The position numbers and the translations under genes were made by a program. The notes beneath the pieces were generated by a model, which had not been told where the DNA came from, made no database searches, and worked only from the letters and a program-made list of their open reading frames with translations. From Coriobacteriaceae bacterium (lineage in GTDB: Bacteria > Actinomycetota > Coriobacteriia > Coriobacteriales > QAMH01), in the NCBI GenBank assembly GCA_025992705.1, contig DAJPGJ010000001.1, positions 2,021,501 to 2,085,500 on the forward strand: 64,000 nt of DNA, in the 5' to 3' direction. This document shows, in pieces, positions 1-8,164 of the stretch (its first letter is position 1; each line of letters opens with the position of its first letter).

Positions 1-2
1 AA

Positions 3-590
3 CGCCTTTCACCGCTGCAATGGGTCGCTGTTGCACTTTGCTGCGTCGGCATTCTCTACTTCACGATCAGTTACGGGAGCTTTCCCTGGTTGGCCATCAT
101 GCTCGCCGTGACCTTTGGCGTCTACGGCGCCATCAAAAAGAAGGGCGGATACCCGGCTGTGGAGGCCATTGCCGTGGAAAGCGCCGTCATGACGCCCATC
201 GCCATCGTCTTTGCCGTCGTGCTCGCGCTCGTGACGGGAAGTCACGGATTCCTCGGCGACATGACGAGCGTCTCGGGTTGGAACACGACGGGACTTCTCA
301 TCTTTGGCGGCGCGGTTACCGCGGTTCCGCTCATCTTGTTCGCGACAGCGGCCAACTCCATTCCCCTGACCGCCTTGGGCTTCATGCAGTACGTGAGTCC
401 CACCATCGCCCTGCTGTGTGGCGTGTTCGTAAACGGCGAGGCTTTTACCACTGCCCACGGCATCTGCTTCGCGTGCATCTGGTGCGGGCTCGCGCTCGTC
501 GCCATCGACATGATCTGGACGGCACGCAAGACGCCGGAAGGCGCGCTCACACCCCTGGAAGCCGAAGAAGCGGCCGAAATCGTGGAGTAG
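3..590 (+). CDS. rarD: RarD/EamA-family permease, C-terminal part (5' truncated)
   Basis: The reading frame is open from the window edge, so only the last 195 residues are visible. They contain about five hydrophobic segments separated by short polar loops, as expected for the second half of a 10-TM drug/metabolite (DMT) transporter. The phrase SYGSFPWLAIMLAVTFGVYG and the following Lys-rich loop match the RarD branch of EamA proteins. RarD proteins are inner-membrane permeases whose substrate is poorly defined. The gene ends with TAG 19 nt from the end of a convergent gene. Family assignment is fairly secure; the transported compound cannot be deduced. Confidence 0.8.
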   Translation, partial: RLSPLQWVAVALCCVGILYFTISYGSFPWLAIMLAVTFGVYGAIKKKGGYPAVEAIAVESAVMTPIAIVFAVVLALVTGSHGFLGDMTSVSGWNTTGLLIFGGAVTAVPLILFATAANSIPLTALGFMQYVSPTIALLCGVFVNGEAFTTAHGICFACIWCGLALVAIDMIWTARKTPEGALTPLEAEEAAEIVE

Positions 591-608
591 GCGTCGGGTG
601 TATCGCCC

Positions 609-1412
609 CTACTTCTTCCCGGAGTTGTTATAGCGGTCGATCAGGCCCTGCATGGAGTCCATCTCCGCCTGAAGCTCGCCGTTCGATGTTTGGAGCTCGG
701 TTAGCTGTGCTTGCTGCTCGTCAATTGCCGCCTTGGCAGCACCGTACTCGCTCGCGACTCCACCAAAGAGGATGAAGCGAACGATGATGACGACAGCCAG
801 AACGACGGCGATGACGGCGGCCGCGAGGAGAGCTCGTGGATCAACCGGCTTGATGCGCCGGGCCTTGTCGTAGTTCTGCTGGCTCACGGAGCTGCCCCGC
901 TGCTGGCCGGGCTGGCTCACATAACGGTCTCTGCTGTATTGCGTCGCCTGATTAACGCTGCGCTGCCCGGCACGTGGAACGGAATGCTGAGCGGGACGCG
1001 CATCTCGCTGACGCATATCCCGCTGGCGATTGTCGTGCGGTTCATATGCGCGATCGACACGAGCACCACTGCGGTTGCGCCTTTCGCCGCGCTGCTCTTC
1101 GTGCACAGCCGGGCGTCGGCTGGAGCGGCGATTGCCACTGCGAGAGGTATCGTAATCGACATCCTGTCTGCTGCGTTGACGCGAGCGAGAGGAATCCTCG
1201 GGACGCTGACGTTTCGGGCGGCTTTGCGGCCTGCCCTCGGAGTATCTTTCGTCTCGTTGCGCCGAGGCATGACGCGCGTAGCGTTCGGACGTACGCGAGT
1301 AGCGGCTCGATCCAGTGCCCGTACGACGCTCGGAGCGTCCCTCGGGGACATCACGACGGGAGCGTCTGCTGCGCTCGTAATCGTCATCGTATTGTCCACG
1401 CGAATACGTCAT
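609..1412 (-). CDS. Arg-rich single-pass membrane protein with C-terminal coiled coil
   Basis: This is a 267-residue protein of unrecognised function. Residues 1-185 are low-complexity and very rich in Arg, Ser, Gln and Asp, probably disordered. One strong transmembrane helix follows at about 194-217. The last 45 residues (AIDEQQAQLTELQTSNGE region) form a heptad-like coiled coil. The layout resembles septum or wall-associated membrane proteins of Actinobacteria such as FtsB/FtsL-type proteins, but no signature confirms this. Its ATG overlaps the stop of the upstream deacetylase gene (ATGA), so the two are co-translated and may both act at the cell envelope. Confidence 0.7.
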   Translation of the reverse strand: MTYSRGQYDDDYERSRRSRRDVPEGRSERRTGTGSSRYSRTSERYARHASAQRDERYSEGRPQSRPKRQRPEDSSRSRQRSRQDVDYDTSRSGNRRSSRRPAVHEEQRGERRNRSGARVDRAYEPHDNRQRDMRQRDARPAQHSVPRAGQRSVNQATQYSRDRYVSQPGQQRGSSVSQQNYDKARRIKPVDPRALLAAAVIAVVLAVVIIVRFILFGGVASEYGAAKAAIDEQQAQLTELQTSNGELQAEMDSMQGLIDRYNNSGKK

Positions 1413-2353
1413 TCGGTAATCACCACCTGGTAAAAACCGGGGGCATCGTAATCGAGCGTCTTGAATTCGTAACCCAATGCGCGCAGGCCGTCGATAATCT
1501 CGGGAAGCGCTTCTGTGGTGGTGTTCTTGCCGGGGTTATCGTGCATGAGCACGCAGATGGGAGAATCCGTCTTTGCGAAATACTCCGCTTCGTTGAGTAC
1601 GTTACTCACGATGCGATCTTTGGGCGTCGAGCCGTTCACGAACTGCGAGGGCTCACTGTCACCGGCAAGGACATTCCAATCGAAGTACTGATAGCCGCGC
1701 TCGAGCATCGCGCGGGGAAGCGCCTTGCCGATTTCGGGATTGTAATAGCCGATGGTGAGACTGCCACCGGCAAAACGCGTGATCTTGATTTCGTGGCCAA
1801 CGGCAGCCTCGAGCTTGGCCTTGGCCTTGTCGAAGTCGCTCGTAAAGTAATTGTCGACGCCGCCCTTATAATAGCTGTACGAGTCGTCCTGGTCCCAGTC
1901 ATGGATGCCCACGACCGATCCTTGTTCCTCGATCTTCTTGCACAAGTCGAGGTTGAGGTACGTGTAGAGCTCGTCGTTTGCCAGACAGAACCAGGTTGCG
2001 ACGGCCCCTTTCTGCTTGAGAATCTCGAGATTCTTGGGAGTGAGGGCATCGCACGGGCCATCGTCGAAGGTAAGGTAGGCGACCTTTCCGCCCTTATCAC
2101 CGAAAAGCGAGAGGCGTCCCTGGGCATTGCGCCAGGCGATGTACGTGTCCTCTTCTTGCTTCTTGAGCTGTTCGTTTTGTTGGGTCGCGGTGGCAACGCT
2201 CGCCTTTGCCTGCTCGAGCTCCTCGCCCGACTTGGCATAACTCGACTCGACATGCGAAATGTAGAACTGCTGGGCGATTGCTCCAATGAAGAGAACGACA
2301 CACGCGATGATGAGTATGCGGAATATGTTATTGCTCGTTTGCATGGGGGTCAT
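1409..2353 (-). CDS. membrane-anchored polysaccharide deacetylase (NodB-like)
   Basis: An N-terminal helix (FRILIIACVVLFIGAIAQQF) anchors the protein, a coiled-coil stretch follows, and the C-terminal two thirds is a NodB-type carbohydrate esterase domain. The diagnostic metal and base motif TFDDGPCDALT is present, and RFAGGS corresponds to the second family motif (usually RxPxG). These enzymes remove N-acetyl groups from peptidoglycan or other glycans at the cell surface. Start choice is uncertain: ATG at 2353 or 2344 best fits the membrane anchor, while a longer frame reaches 2434 and a further ATG at 2374 follows a purine-rich AAGGGG. It is translationally coupled to the downstream Arg-rich membrane protein. 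Confidence 0.85.
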   Translation of the reverse strand: MTPMQTSNNIFRILIIACVVLFIGAIAQQFYISHVESSYAKSGEELEQAKASVATATQQNEQLKKQEEDTYIAWRNAQGRLSLFGDKGGKVAYLTFDDGPCDALTPKNLEILKQKGAVATWFCLANDELYTYLNLDLCKKIEEQGSVVGIHDWDQDDSYSYYKGGVDNYFTSDFDKAKAKLEAAVGHEIKITRFAGGSLTIGYYNPEIGKALPRAMLERGYQYFDWNVLAGDSEPSQFVNGSTPKDRIVSNVLNEAEYFAKTDSPICVLMHDNPGKNTTTEALPEIIDGLRALGYEFKTLDYDAPGFYQVVITE

Positions 2354-2401
2354 TATCGCATAAAGCCGGGGCATACCCCTTCCCGCTCGCGGGAAATGCG
2401 C

Positions 2402-2407
2402 TATAAT
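2402..2407 (+). promoter_or_regulatory. -10 box of the tRNA-Ala promoter
   Basis: A perfect TATAAT lies 36 nt upstream of the tRNA 5' end on the same strand. The expected -35 position (around 2379-2384) holds only a weak TTCCCG-like hexamer, so the box is supported mainly by its perfect consensus and position. Confidence 0.5.
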
Positions 2408-2442
2408 CCTTACCCGCGCGCCGTTGCGCGCCATATTCTAGT

Positions 2443-2518
2443 GGGGATGTAGCTCAGCTGGGAGAGCATCACGTTCGCAACGTGGGGGCCGAGGGTTCGA
2501 ATCCCTTCATCTCCACCA
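2443..2518 (+). tRNA. tRNA-Ala (anticodon CGC)
   Basis: The sequence folds into a full cloverleaf. The acceptor stem is GGGGATG with CATCTCC, the D arm is GCTC...GAGC, and the anticodon stem TCACG/CGTGG carries loop TTCGCAA with CGC at the anticodon position. A 5-nt variable region and the T arm GAGGG-TTCGAAT-CCCTT follow. Discriminator A and an encoded CCA complete the 3' end. It reads the GCG alanine codon. It is a single gene, followed directly by an intrinsic terminator. Confidence 0.97.
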
Positions 2519-2529
2519 CTCAAACCATC

Positions 2530-2552
2530 AGCCCGCATGAGCGGGCTTTTTT
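2530..2552 (+). terminator. intrinsic terminator of tRNA-Ala
   Basis: Seven-bp stem AGCCCGC/GCGGGCT with a 4-nt ATGA loop, followed by a run of six T, 12 nt after the tRNA CCA end. Confidence 0.9.
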
Positions 2553-2598
2553 CGTTAACCCACGTTCGATTGGCAGCGACGGTTCTTGTCGCTGCCAA

Positions 2599-3627
2599 TC
2601 AATCACCGAAGAGCTTGCTCTGGGAGATGAGCCCCTGGGGCTTCTCCACGGCCCAGTCCAGATGCTTCTTTGCCTCCGGAGAACCGGGAGCGGCAGCAAA
2701 GGCGAGACAACTCTCGTTGATCGACCTGAGCAATTCCTCGAGCGATATTGAATCGTGCCCTCCAAGATAAGCTTTGAACGCCTGGTAGAGCTCGCTACGC
2801 TTGGATGCTCGAATACCCGGGGCGTGTTTCTCGGCCCAGGCATGGAGTGCCGCATCAAGATACACGTCCTGCTCGGCGCCAAATTGATGAAACGCCTCGT
2901 CAATGGGCGCCCAATACATGTCGAACAACCTTCTTTGCTCGGTCGCGCCGTACTTTGCCATGATGACGTTGCGGAGCAAGTCGATTGTCGAAAGCGGCCT
3001 GCCCTTCGCATTGAGGCTCTCGAACACTTGCTGCGGTGCGTCATCTTCTTCGAGCTCGACCGCGACCACGCGCAAGCTGTCGAGACCCTTTATGACGGCA
3101 TCGACGTCGGCGGATGGCTCCTCGACCTTTTCCCTGAAGAGTTCGTATCCCTCGATGAGGAGCTGGGAGAGGTCATCCTCCCCAGGAGCCGGAGCGCCAT
3201 CGACGAGGTGCGCCATGGTAGGAGCATCGGCGTCCGAGAGCACGAGCTTGGACGTATCGGTAACGCAATGCAGATACGTCTCGTCGATCTGGTTTGCCCG
3301 GGCCGCATCGCCCGCATCGCGCATCGCGTCCCTGAGCGCCACGAGCATGAGCGTGAGCGTGGTGAGTCTCTGCTGGCCATCAATCAGGCTTACTTCTGCG
3401 CATTCAGTGGCAGCGTCGGATCCACCATGAGCTCTTTCAGTTTCCGGACGGTAGATGAACGTACCTGTAAAATGCCCGTCCGCACCGGAATCTGCCTTCA
3501 TCATGTCATTCCACAGCTGCTCGCACTGCATCCGGTCCCATGAGTAGACGCGCTGGAACACGGGTATGAGATATCGTGTTCCCGGCTTTCCGAGTATCTC
3601 CGAAATCGACTTGAGCGATGCAATCAT
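2599..3627 (-). CDS. DUF262 (GmrS-like) protein lacking a nuclease domain, copy 2
   Basis: This 342-residue protein carries the hallmarks of DUF262, the ParB-like NTPase-type domain of GmrSD modification-dependent restriction enzymes. These are FQRVYSWDRMQCEQLW near residue 24, IDGQQRLTTLTLML near residue 83 and FESLNAKGRPLS near residue 205. An all-helical region follows and the protein then stops. The DUF1524 HNH nuclease domain that usually makes these proteins 550-700 residues is absent. It is preceded by TAGGAGATACGAC and lies 27 nt after a paralogue (3655-4740), so the two form an operon. Such proteins usually act in phage defence; with no nuclease, this one could be a sensor or partner subunit. 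Confidence 0.85.
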   Translation of the reverse strand: MIASLKSISEILGKPGTRYLIPVFQRVYSWDRMQCEQLWNDMMKADSGADGHFTGTFIYRPETERAHGGSDAATECAEVSLIDGQQRLTTLTLMLVALRDAMRDAGDAARANQIDETYLHCVTDTSKLVLSDADAPTMAHLVDGAPAPGEDDLSQLLIEGYELFREKVEEPSADVDAVIKGLDSLRVVAVELEEDDAPQQVFESLNAKGRPLSTIDLLRNVIMAKYGATEQRRLFDMYWAPIDEAFHQFGAEQDVYLDAALHAWAEKHAPGIRASKRSELYQAFKAYLGGHDSISLEELLRSINESCLAFAAAPGSPEAKKHLDWAVEKPQGLISQSKLFGD

Positions 3628-3654
3628 GTCGTATCTCCTAACGAATCGACAACG

Positions 3655-4740
3655 CTACCAGCGGGAATCCGCATTGCGTAGCTTCTCGCGAAACTCTCTT
3701 GCATATTCCTCGTTGTCCGCCTTCTTGAGCCTGTACCCTGACGTGAGCGCGGGTGCCCCCAACTTTGCCCAGTCGGAGCCGGACCTGTATTTCTTGACGC
3801 CGTGATAGCGATAATTCTCCGCCCACATCAGGCAAAAGCCGCGGAGCTCGCGCAGGATGGGCTCCTTGTCATCTTGGTAAACGTCCTCGACGTATCTTTT
3901 GAATGAGGCGTAGGTTTGCTCTGCGCTTTGAATGCGGGCGCCCTTGAGACGAATGGCGAGCCAGCTTTTGATTCCCGTATTGAGCTTGAGAGAACCAGGG
4001 TCAGGCGCGAACATCTCCTGACTCACTTTCCAATACTCCTCGAAAAGGCGCGTCTGCTCGTCGTGGCTTTCCGTCAGCAAAAGATAATTGCGCACCATAT
4101 CCGCTACGTTAAGCGGCACGCCCTTGGAATTCACGCTCTCGAATATGGGCTGCGCATCGCGGTAGTCGTCCACCTCGACGAAGATGGTCGTGAGGCGATG
4201 CAGGCCTTCGAGCAATAACTCGTAGTCGAAATCGTCCTCCGCCATCTTCTCCTCAAAAAACGAAAGATTATTGGTGATGGAAGACATGGGATTGCCAGCT
4301 TCTCCCCTAATCACGGCATCATAGGAGCCCGCATCATGATGCGAGGGCAGGAGCTTGGTGATCGGTAGTCCATCATCAGTCTTGCCTATGAAGAGATAGC
4401 GCGAGATGAGCGTCTCCCCGTCGATCGCTTCGTCAGAAGAAAGTCGAGGATGAGATCCCAGGTATCTTGCCAGGGCAAGGATGATGAGAGATACACTGGT
4501 CAGGCGCTGCTGGCCATCGATAATCTCGATATGGTCAGGTACTTCCCCCTCGTAGACAACATTGTAGAGAACGGTGCCCAGAAAGTGATTGCGCTTGCCA
4601 CGAGCCGCTCGCAATATGTCCAACCAGAGCTCTTCGCATTGCGTCTCGTTCCATGAATAGAGGCGCTGGTAGGCCGGGATGACAAAGCGCATATCGCCCT
4701 CATCCATAAACTCCAGCATGTTCTTCTGCATTACCTTCAC
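3655..4740 (-). CDS. DUF262 (GmrS-like) protein lacking a nuclease domain, copy 1
   Basis: This is a paralogue of the neighbouring 2599-3627 product, with the same motif order: YQRLYSWNETQCEELW, IDGQQRLTSVSLIIL and FESVNSKGVPLN. A helical C-terminal region of about 130 residues follows. No HNH motif is visible in its 361 residues. The frame is open to 4860, but the GTG at 4740 has a well-spaced GAGG (GAGGTGCCCC-GTG) and starts just ahead of the conserved domain; upstream ATGs have no ribosome site. The gene faces a TetR regulator across a perfect inverted repeat. Its role may be defence-related, perhaps as a heteromer with the downstream copy. Confidence 0.82.
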   Translation of the reverse strand: MKVMQKNMLEFMDEGDMRFVIPAYQRLYSWNETQCEELWLDILRAARGKRNHFLGTVLYNVVYEGEVPDHIEIIDGQQRLTSVSLIILALARYLGSHPRLSSDEAIDGETLISRYLFIGKTDDGLPITKLLPSHHDAGSYDAVIRGEAGNPMSSITNNLSFFEEKMAEDDFDYELLLEGLHRLTTIFVEVDDYRDAQPIFESVNSKGVPLNVADMVRNYLLLTESHDEQTRLFEEYWKVSQEMFAPDPGSLKLNTGIKSWLAIRLKGARIQSAEQTYASFKRYVEDVYQDDKEPILRELRGFCLMWAENYRYHGVKKYRSGSDWAKLGAPALTSGYRLKKADNEEYAREFREKLRNADSRW

Positions 4741-4808
4741 GGGGCACCTCGCTCTCTGATATTCCGTTGCATTCATTTTGGAAGATAAGGTCTCTGCTTG
4801 CTTTACAA

Positions 4809-4829
4809 TATCGTACATGTTGTACGATA
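4809..4829. promoter_or_regulatory. perfect inverted repeat, probable TetR operator
   Basis: The 9-bp arms TATCGTACA and TGTACGATA flank a 3-nt spacer (TGT). The repeat lies 25 nt upstream of the TetR gene start and 69 nt upstream of the divergent DUF262 operon start. It covers the -10 region of a plausible promoter for the regulator (TTTACA at 4802, 16-nt spacer, TACGAT at 4824), the usual place for an autoregulatory TetR site. Confidence 0.65.
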
Positions 4830-4853
4830 ACTTCAGGAAACCGGAGAAAGACC

Positions 4854-5411
4854 GTGACAAACACCGAAGATGCGAGATTCAGAAACTGCGAGCGGCGCAT
4901 ACGAGACGCGCTGGCAGACCTTCTGCAGACCAAGAGCCTCACGGACATAAGCGTAAGCGAGCTTTCCCGCAAGGCAAAGGTTAGCAGGGCAACCTTTTAC
5001 GTCCATTACGACAATGTGGGCGACGTCTTCGACGAGCTCGTGGGCGAGGTCATGGACAACGTCCTTTCCTTTGGGGAGCGCTTTTCATGTGAGAACGCGG
5101 AATGCGCCATGCACGAAAAGCCCCGTTACTGCGAACGCGTGCGCTCCGAAAAAAAGCTTGCGGGTGTGGTGCGCGAGGCCCGCTTCTTTCCGTCCGTGAT
5201 GGCGCTTGCCTGGGAGGATCCCGACGCGAGGACAGGTGCGGCGACGAGGGGCATCGATCCTGTGGTCATGCGTGCCGTCAGGCTCTTCCAAATGAGCGGA
5301 TGCCACGCAATCGCCAGCTCCGAATTCGCGCAGCGAGATGACTGGCCACGCATTCGCCGCGCCATAGACGCCTTCATCGAGGGAGGCCTGCGCGCTCTCG
5401 AGAAAGCTTGA
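4854..5411 (+). CDS. TetR/AcrR-family transcriptional regulator
   Basis: A 185-residue protein with an N-terminal helix-turn-helix (TDISVSELSRKAKVSRATFY) typical of TetR repressors. A helical ligand/dimerisation domain follows with no recognisable ligand signature. GTG at 4854 is chosen because GGAGAAAG sits 3-10 nt upstream; the frame is open to 4767, but that extension crosses the promoter and operator. The inverted repeat at 4809-4829 suggests it represses itself and possibly the divergent DUF262 pair. A TetR regulator beside a defence-like operon is unusual, so the link may be only positional. Confidence 0.88.
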   Translation: MTNTEDARFRNCERRIRDALADLLQTKSLTDISVSELSRKAKVSRATFYVHYDNVGDVFDELVGEVMDNVLSFGERFSCENAECAMHEKPRYCERVRSEKKLAGVVREARFFPSVMALAWEDPDARTGAATRGIDPVVMRAVRLFQMSGCHAIASSEFAQRDDWPRIRRAIDAFIEGGLRALEKA

Positions 5412-5452
5412 CGGGACGATAGGGACGAAACTTATGCCAAGCGTCGCTTACT

Positions 5453-5890
5453 TCACTTATGGTACGGCTCGCCGTGCATGATCTTGAAGGCGCGGTATAT
5501 CTGCTCAAGCAACACAACACGCGCAAGGTTGTGCGGTAGCGTGATCTGGCCGAACGAGAGCGTTTCGTCAGCACGTTTGTAGACTGATTCATTCACACCA
5601 TCAGAACCACCTATGCAAAACACGATATCGCTCGTCCCATACGTCATGAGCTCATCGAGGCGATGCGCAATTCCCTCGCTCGAGCGCTGCTCGCCGTCAA
5701 TGGCGAGCAGGATGAGGTGCGCGCCTTCTGCTACGCGGATGATCTCGTCACTCTCGAAGTCGATGCCACGATCGGGAATCTCGACGATGCGCAGCTTGGC
5801 ATATCCACCCAGACGCTTGACGTACTCCGCCACCGCATCCTTCCAGAAACGCTCCTTGAGCTTGCCGACGGCTATGACCGTTATTCCCAT
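5453..5890 (-). CDS. rlmH: 23S rRNA pseudouridine-1915 N3-methyltransferase
   Basis: A 145-residue SPOUT-class methyltransferase of the RlmH (YbeA) family, which methylates pseudouridine 1915 in helix 69 of 23S rRNA using S-adenosylmethionine. Family features include MGITVIAVGKLKERFWKDA at the N terminus, LLAIDGEQRSSEGIA, the knot glycine loop FCIGGSDG and the ending ARVVLLEQIYRAFKI...PYHK. ATG at 5890 follows GTAGGAGTGCGG; the longer open frame upstream has no ribosome site and no family similarity. Length matches the family (about 155). It ends convergently with the TetR gene. Confidence 0.95.
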   Translation of the reverse strand: MGITVIAVGKLKERFWKDAVAEYVKRLGGYAKLRIVEIPDRGIDFESDEIIRVAEGAHLILLAIDGEQRSSEGIAHRLDELMTYGTSDIVFCIGGSDGVNESVYKRADETLSFGQITLPHNLARVVLLEQIYRAFKIMHGEPYHK

Positions 5891-5968
5891 CCGCACTCCT
5901 ACTCTCGCTGTGTGCAATACAGTATAATCATGGGCTGTTATACATTTCGACATCACAGAGGATGCATC

Positions 5969-6745
5969 ATGGCAAACCAGCGTTACACCCTGACTTCATA
6001 CGATCCCGTCTACGTCGTGGCGGAGGAAATCAAGATTCCCGAGGAGGCCGTGCGCAAGACGGCCCTTCGCTGGCTCGAGCTCAATGTCTGCAAAGAAGGC
6101 GAGACGCCCAAACTCAACGACCAGTGGATTGCAAAACACGTTGAGGACCTCAATACCGTCGAGGAACTCCTCATCTTCATCCGCTACAACATGTACAAGG
6201 ACAACGTCGAGGTCCAGCAGCTCGCCGACCAAAACGTCATCTGCCGCGAGCTCGCGACGCGTCTCGTCGAGGATCTGCCGCAAGACCTTGTAGAAGAGGC
6301 GCTTTACGCATCCGCCTATCGCCTGGAAGAGATGCTCCGCATGAACGGCCTGCAGAAGAAGGACTACTGCGAGCAGCGCGGCATCTCCGAAGAGCAGCTC
6401 GATGCCGAGGTGCGCGAGAACACCATCGAAAGTCTCAAGGAGGATTCGGCACTCGCCGCTTGGGCAGATCATGCAAACTATACGCTGTCGGCCGAGGACT
6501 TCTACGAGATCATCCCCGGCGACTCCGTACAAGACAAGGCCTATAAGCGCCGTCAAATCGAGCTTGAGGGCAGAATGCCCCAGATGGAAGAGTATGCGCT
6601 CAAGGCCAAGGCCCTGCGCGACGTCATGGAAAACGCCATGATCAAGCGCACGCCGGACGACAAGGAGTGGATGCGCTACGGCGATACGAGCAAGGACGTC
6701 CTCGACGCCAACAAACAGTTCCCCGACAACTTCATCTCGCTGTAG
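5969..6745 (+). CDS. protein with trigger-factor C-domain-like helical region
   Basis: A 258-residue acidic, largely helical protein without a membrane segment. The middle (about residues 80-170, ELATRLVEDLPQDLVEEALY then GLQKKDYCEQRGISEEQL) recalls the SurA-like C-terminal chaperone domain of trigger factor: a conserved P-x-x-L/Y-V pair, then GL...Y/W and an acidic helix. The ribosome-binding and PPIase domains are missing. The gene converges on trigger factor itself and shares its terminator. ATG at 5969 follows AGAGGATGCATC. I infer a chaperone-like or folding-related role; the similarity is by eye and weak. Confidence 0.6.
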   Translation: MANQRYTLTSYDPVYVVAEEIKIPEEAVRKTALRWLELNVCKEGETPKLNDQWIAKHVEDLNTVEELLIFIRYNMYKDNVEVQQLADQNVICRELATRLVEDLPQDLVEEALYASAYRLEEMLRMNGLQKKDYCEQRGISEEQLDAEVRENTIESLKEDSALAAWADHANYTLSAEDFYEIIPGDSVQDKAYKRRQIELEGRMPQMEEYALKAKALRDVMENAMIKRTPDDKEWMRYGDTSKDVLDANKQFPDNFISL

Positions 6746-6771
6746 GCGCTCGCGTCTTCATACAGGTATGA

Positions 6772-6797
6772 AAGAGGCCCGCACAAGCGGGCCTCTT
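6772..6797. terminator. bidirectional terminator between convergent genes
   Basis: Eleven-bp perfect stem AAGAGGCCCGC/GCGGGCCTCTT with a 4-nt ACAA loop, followed on the + side by TTCTTT and preceded on the other side by A-rich sequence. It sits between the stops at 6745 and 6829 and can serve both genes. Confidence 0.85.
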
Positions 6798-6828
6798 CTT
6801 TAGATGCTATGCGCAGTGAAGTAGCTGT

Positions 6829-8130
6829 CTATTCGACGACCGTGATGTCGGCCGTCTTGGCAAGCCAGCGGGCAGCCATAGACTGGCGGCACATCTTGCG
6901 CAGGTCCGCCATGCGATGAGCCTCCTTAAGCTCGGCAATCTGCGCCTCTGCGTCATCGACCCCGGAAAGCTCCCGGGCGATGTCCTCGTCGGTAACCTCC
7001 CAGCCCTTCTCCTTGAAGAGGGCCTCGAGCGCCATGTCACGCTTGGCGCGATCGATGGACTCCTGGTTCACCTCTTCCTGCATCTTCTCTGCCTCAACGT
7101 TGTTCTTGAGCATCCAGTCCTGCAGACCAGTGCCTTCCTTCTGGAGCCGCTGCATAAGCTCGCGACTCACGTTATCGCGCATGAAATCGACGTAGTACTC
7201 GGGGACCTCACCCTCAAAGCGCTCGATGAGGGCGTCTACGACCTTCTGTTCGAGTAGCTTGGGCAGCTCACGATCCTTTTGCATGTTGATGGTCATCTTC
7301 ATCTGATCGTGCAGATCATCAAGGCTCGTGGCGCCAATCTTGGCGAGAAACTCCTCATCAAGCTCCGGCAGAACGCGTTTGCGAATCTGCTTGACCTCGA
7401 CATTGGCATGTAGGTTGCCATCGCCAAGTTCTGGGCGCTCCTCTTGGCCCTTCGCATCAAAATCGAAGTCGAGCGTGTAGCCAATCTTGCTACCGATAAC
7501 GTGCTCATCGAAGCTCTCGGGCATGGAGCCGCCGCCGATGCTGAGCATGCGCTCGACATCGTTGAGGCCCGGGATGACAGCGCCATCGTTCATGATGGTC
7601 ATTCTGACTGTGACGTAGTCTCCGTCTTCGACCTCGTAGTCCGGGTCATCGATGACATCGTAGTTATAGTAGACGCTCAGCAGCTCGTCGATCTGAATTT
7701 CGATTTCTGCCTCGGTTGCCTCGTTGGGCGGCATTTCGATCGAGACCTCGTCATAACTCGAGAGCGTACCCTCTGGTGGAACCGGGCCCGATATCGTGAA
7801 GGTAAAGGGCTGGTTCTCAGCGGGAATCTTCTCGAGATTGAACTGCGGGTCACCGATGAAAAGTACGTCAGCGTCATCGAGCAAGGCGGGCGCCTCGCCG
7901 TTAACGATGTCCTCGGCAATGCGGGCGAATACCATATCGTGGCCGCCTGCTTCACGCTCGATGACCTCGCGCGGAGCCTTTCCCTTGCGAAATCCCGGGA
8001 TTTCGTTCTTGGCAAGCTCCTTGAACGCCTTGTCGATGTAGGTGTTGACCTCGTCCGCACTTGCGGTCATGGTCACGACCATCTCCTGCACCGCATCATC
8101 GGACTCGCGTGTGATATCTGTGATTTCCAA
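6829..8130 (-). CDS. tig: trigger factor (ribosome-associated chaperone)
   Basis: A 433-residue trigger factor. The N-terminal ribosome-binding domain has the signature GFRKGKAPREVIE. A diverged FKBP-type domain follows (VEDGDYVTVRMTI ... LNDVERMLSIGGGSMPESFDEHVIG), and then the SurA-like helical C domain (VPEYYVDFMRDNVSREL). It binds the ribosomal exit tunnel and protects nascent chains. The start is taken as TTG at 8130, which has GGGGAG 5 nt upstream; the frame continues to 8217 but would overlap the preceding gene without a ribosome site. The length fits the family. The FKBP active site is poorly conserved, so isomerase activity may be weak. Confidence 0.92.
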   Translation of the reverse strand: MEITDITRESDDAVQEMVVTMTASADEVNTYIDKAFKELAKNEIPGFRKGKAPREVIEREAGGHDMVFARIAEDIVNGEAPALLDDADVLFIGDPQFNLEKIPAENQPFTFTISGPVPPEGTLSSYDEVSIEMPPNEATEAEIEIQIDELLSVYYNYDVIDDPDYEVEDGDYVTVRMTIMNDGAVIPGLNDVERMLSIGGGSMPESFDEHVIGSKIGYTLDFDFDAKGQEERPELGDGNLHANVEVKQIRKRVLPELDEEFLAKIGATSLDDLHDQMKMTINMQKDRELPKLLEQKVVDALIERFEGEVPEYYVDFMRDNVSRELMQRLQKEGTGLQDWMLKNNVEAEKMQEEVNQESIDRAKRDMALEALFKEKGWEVTDEDIARELSGVDDAEAQIAELKEAHRMADLRKMCRQSMAARWLAKTADITVVE

Positions 8131-8164
8131 CTTGTCTCCCCAAACGTATATGGAACAGCGCGAG

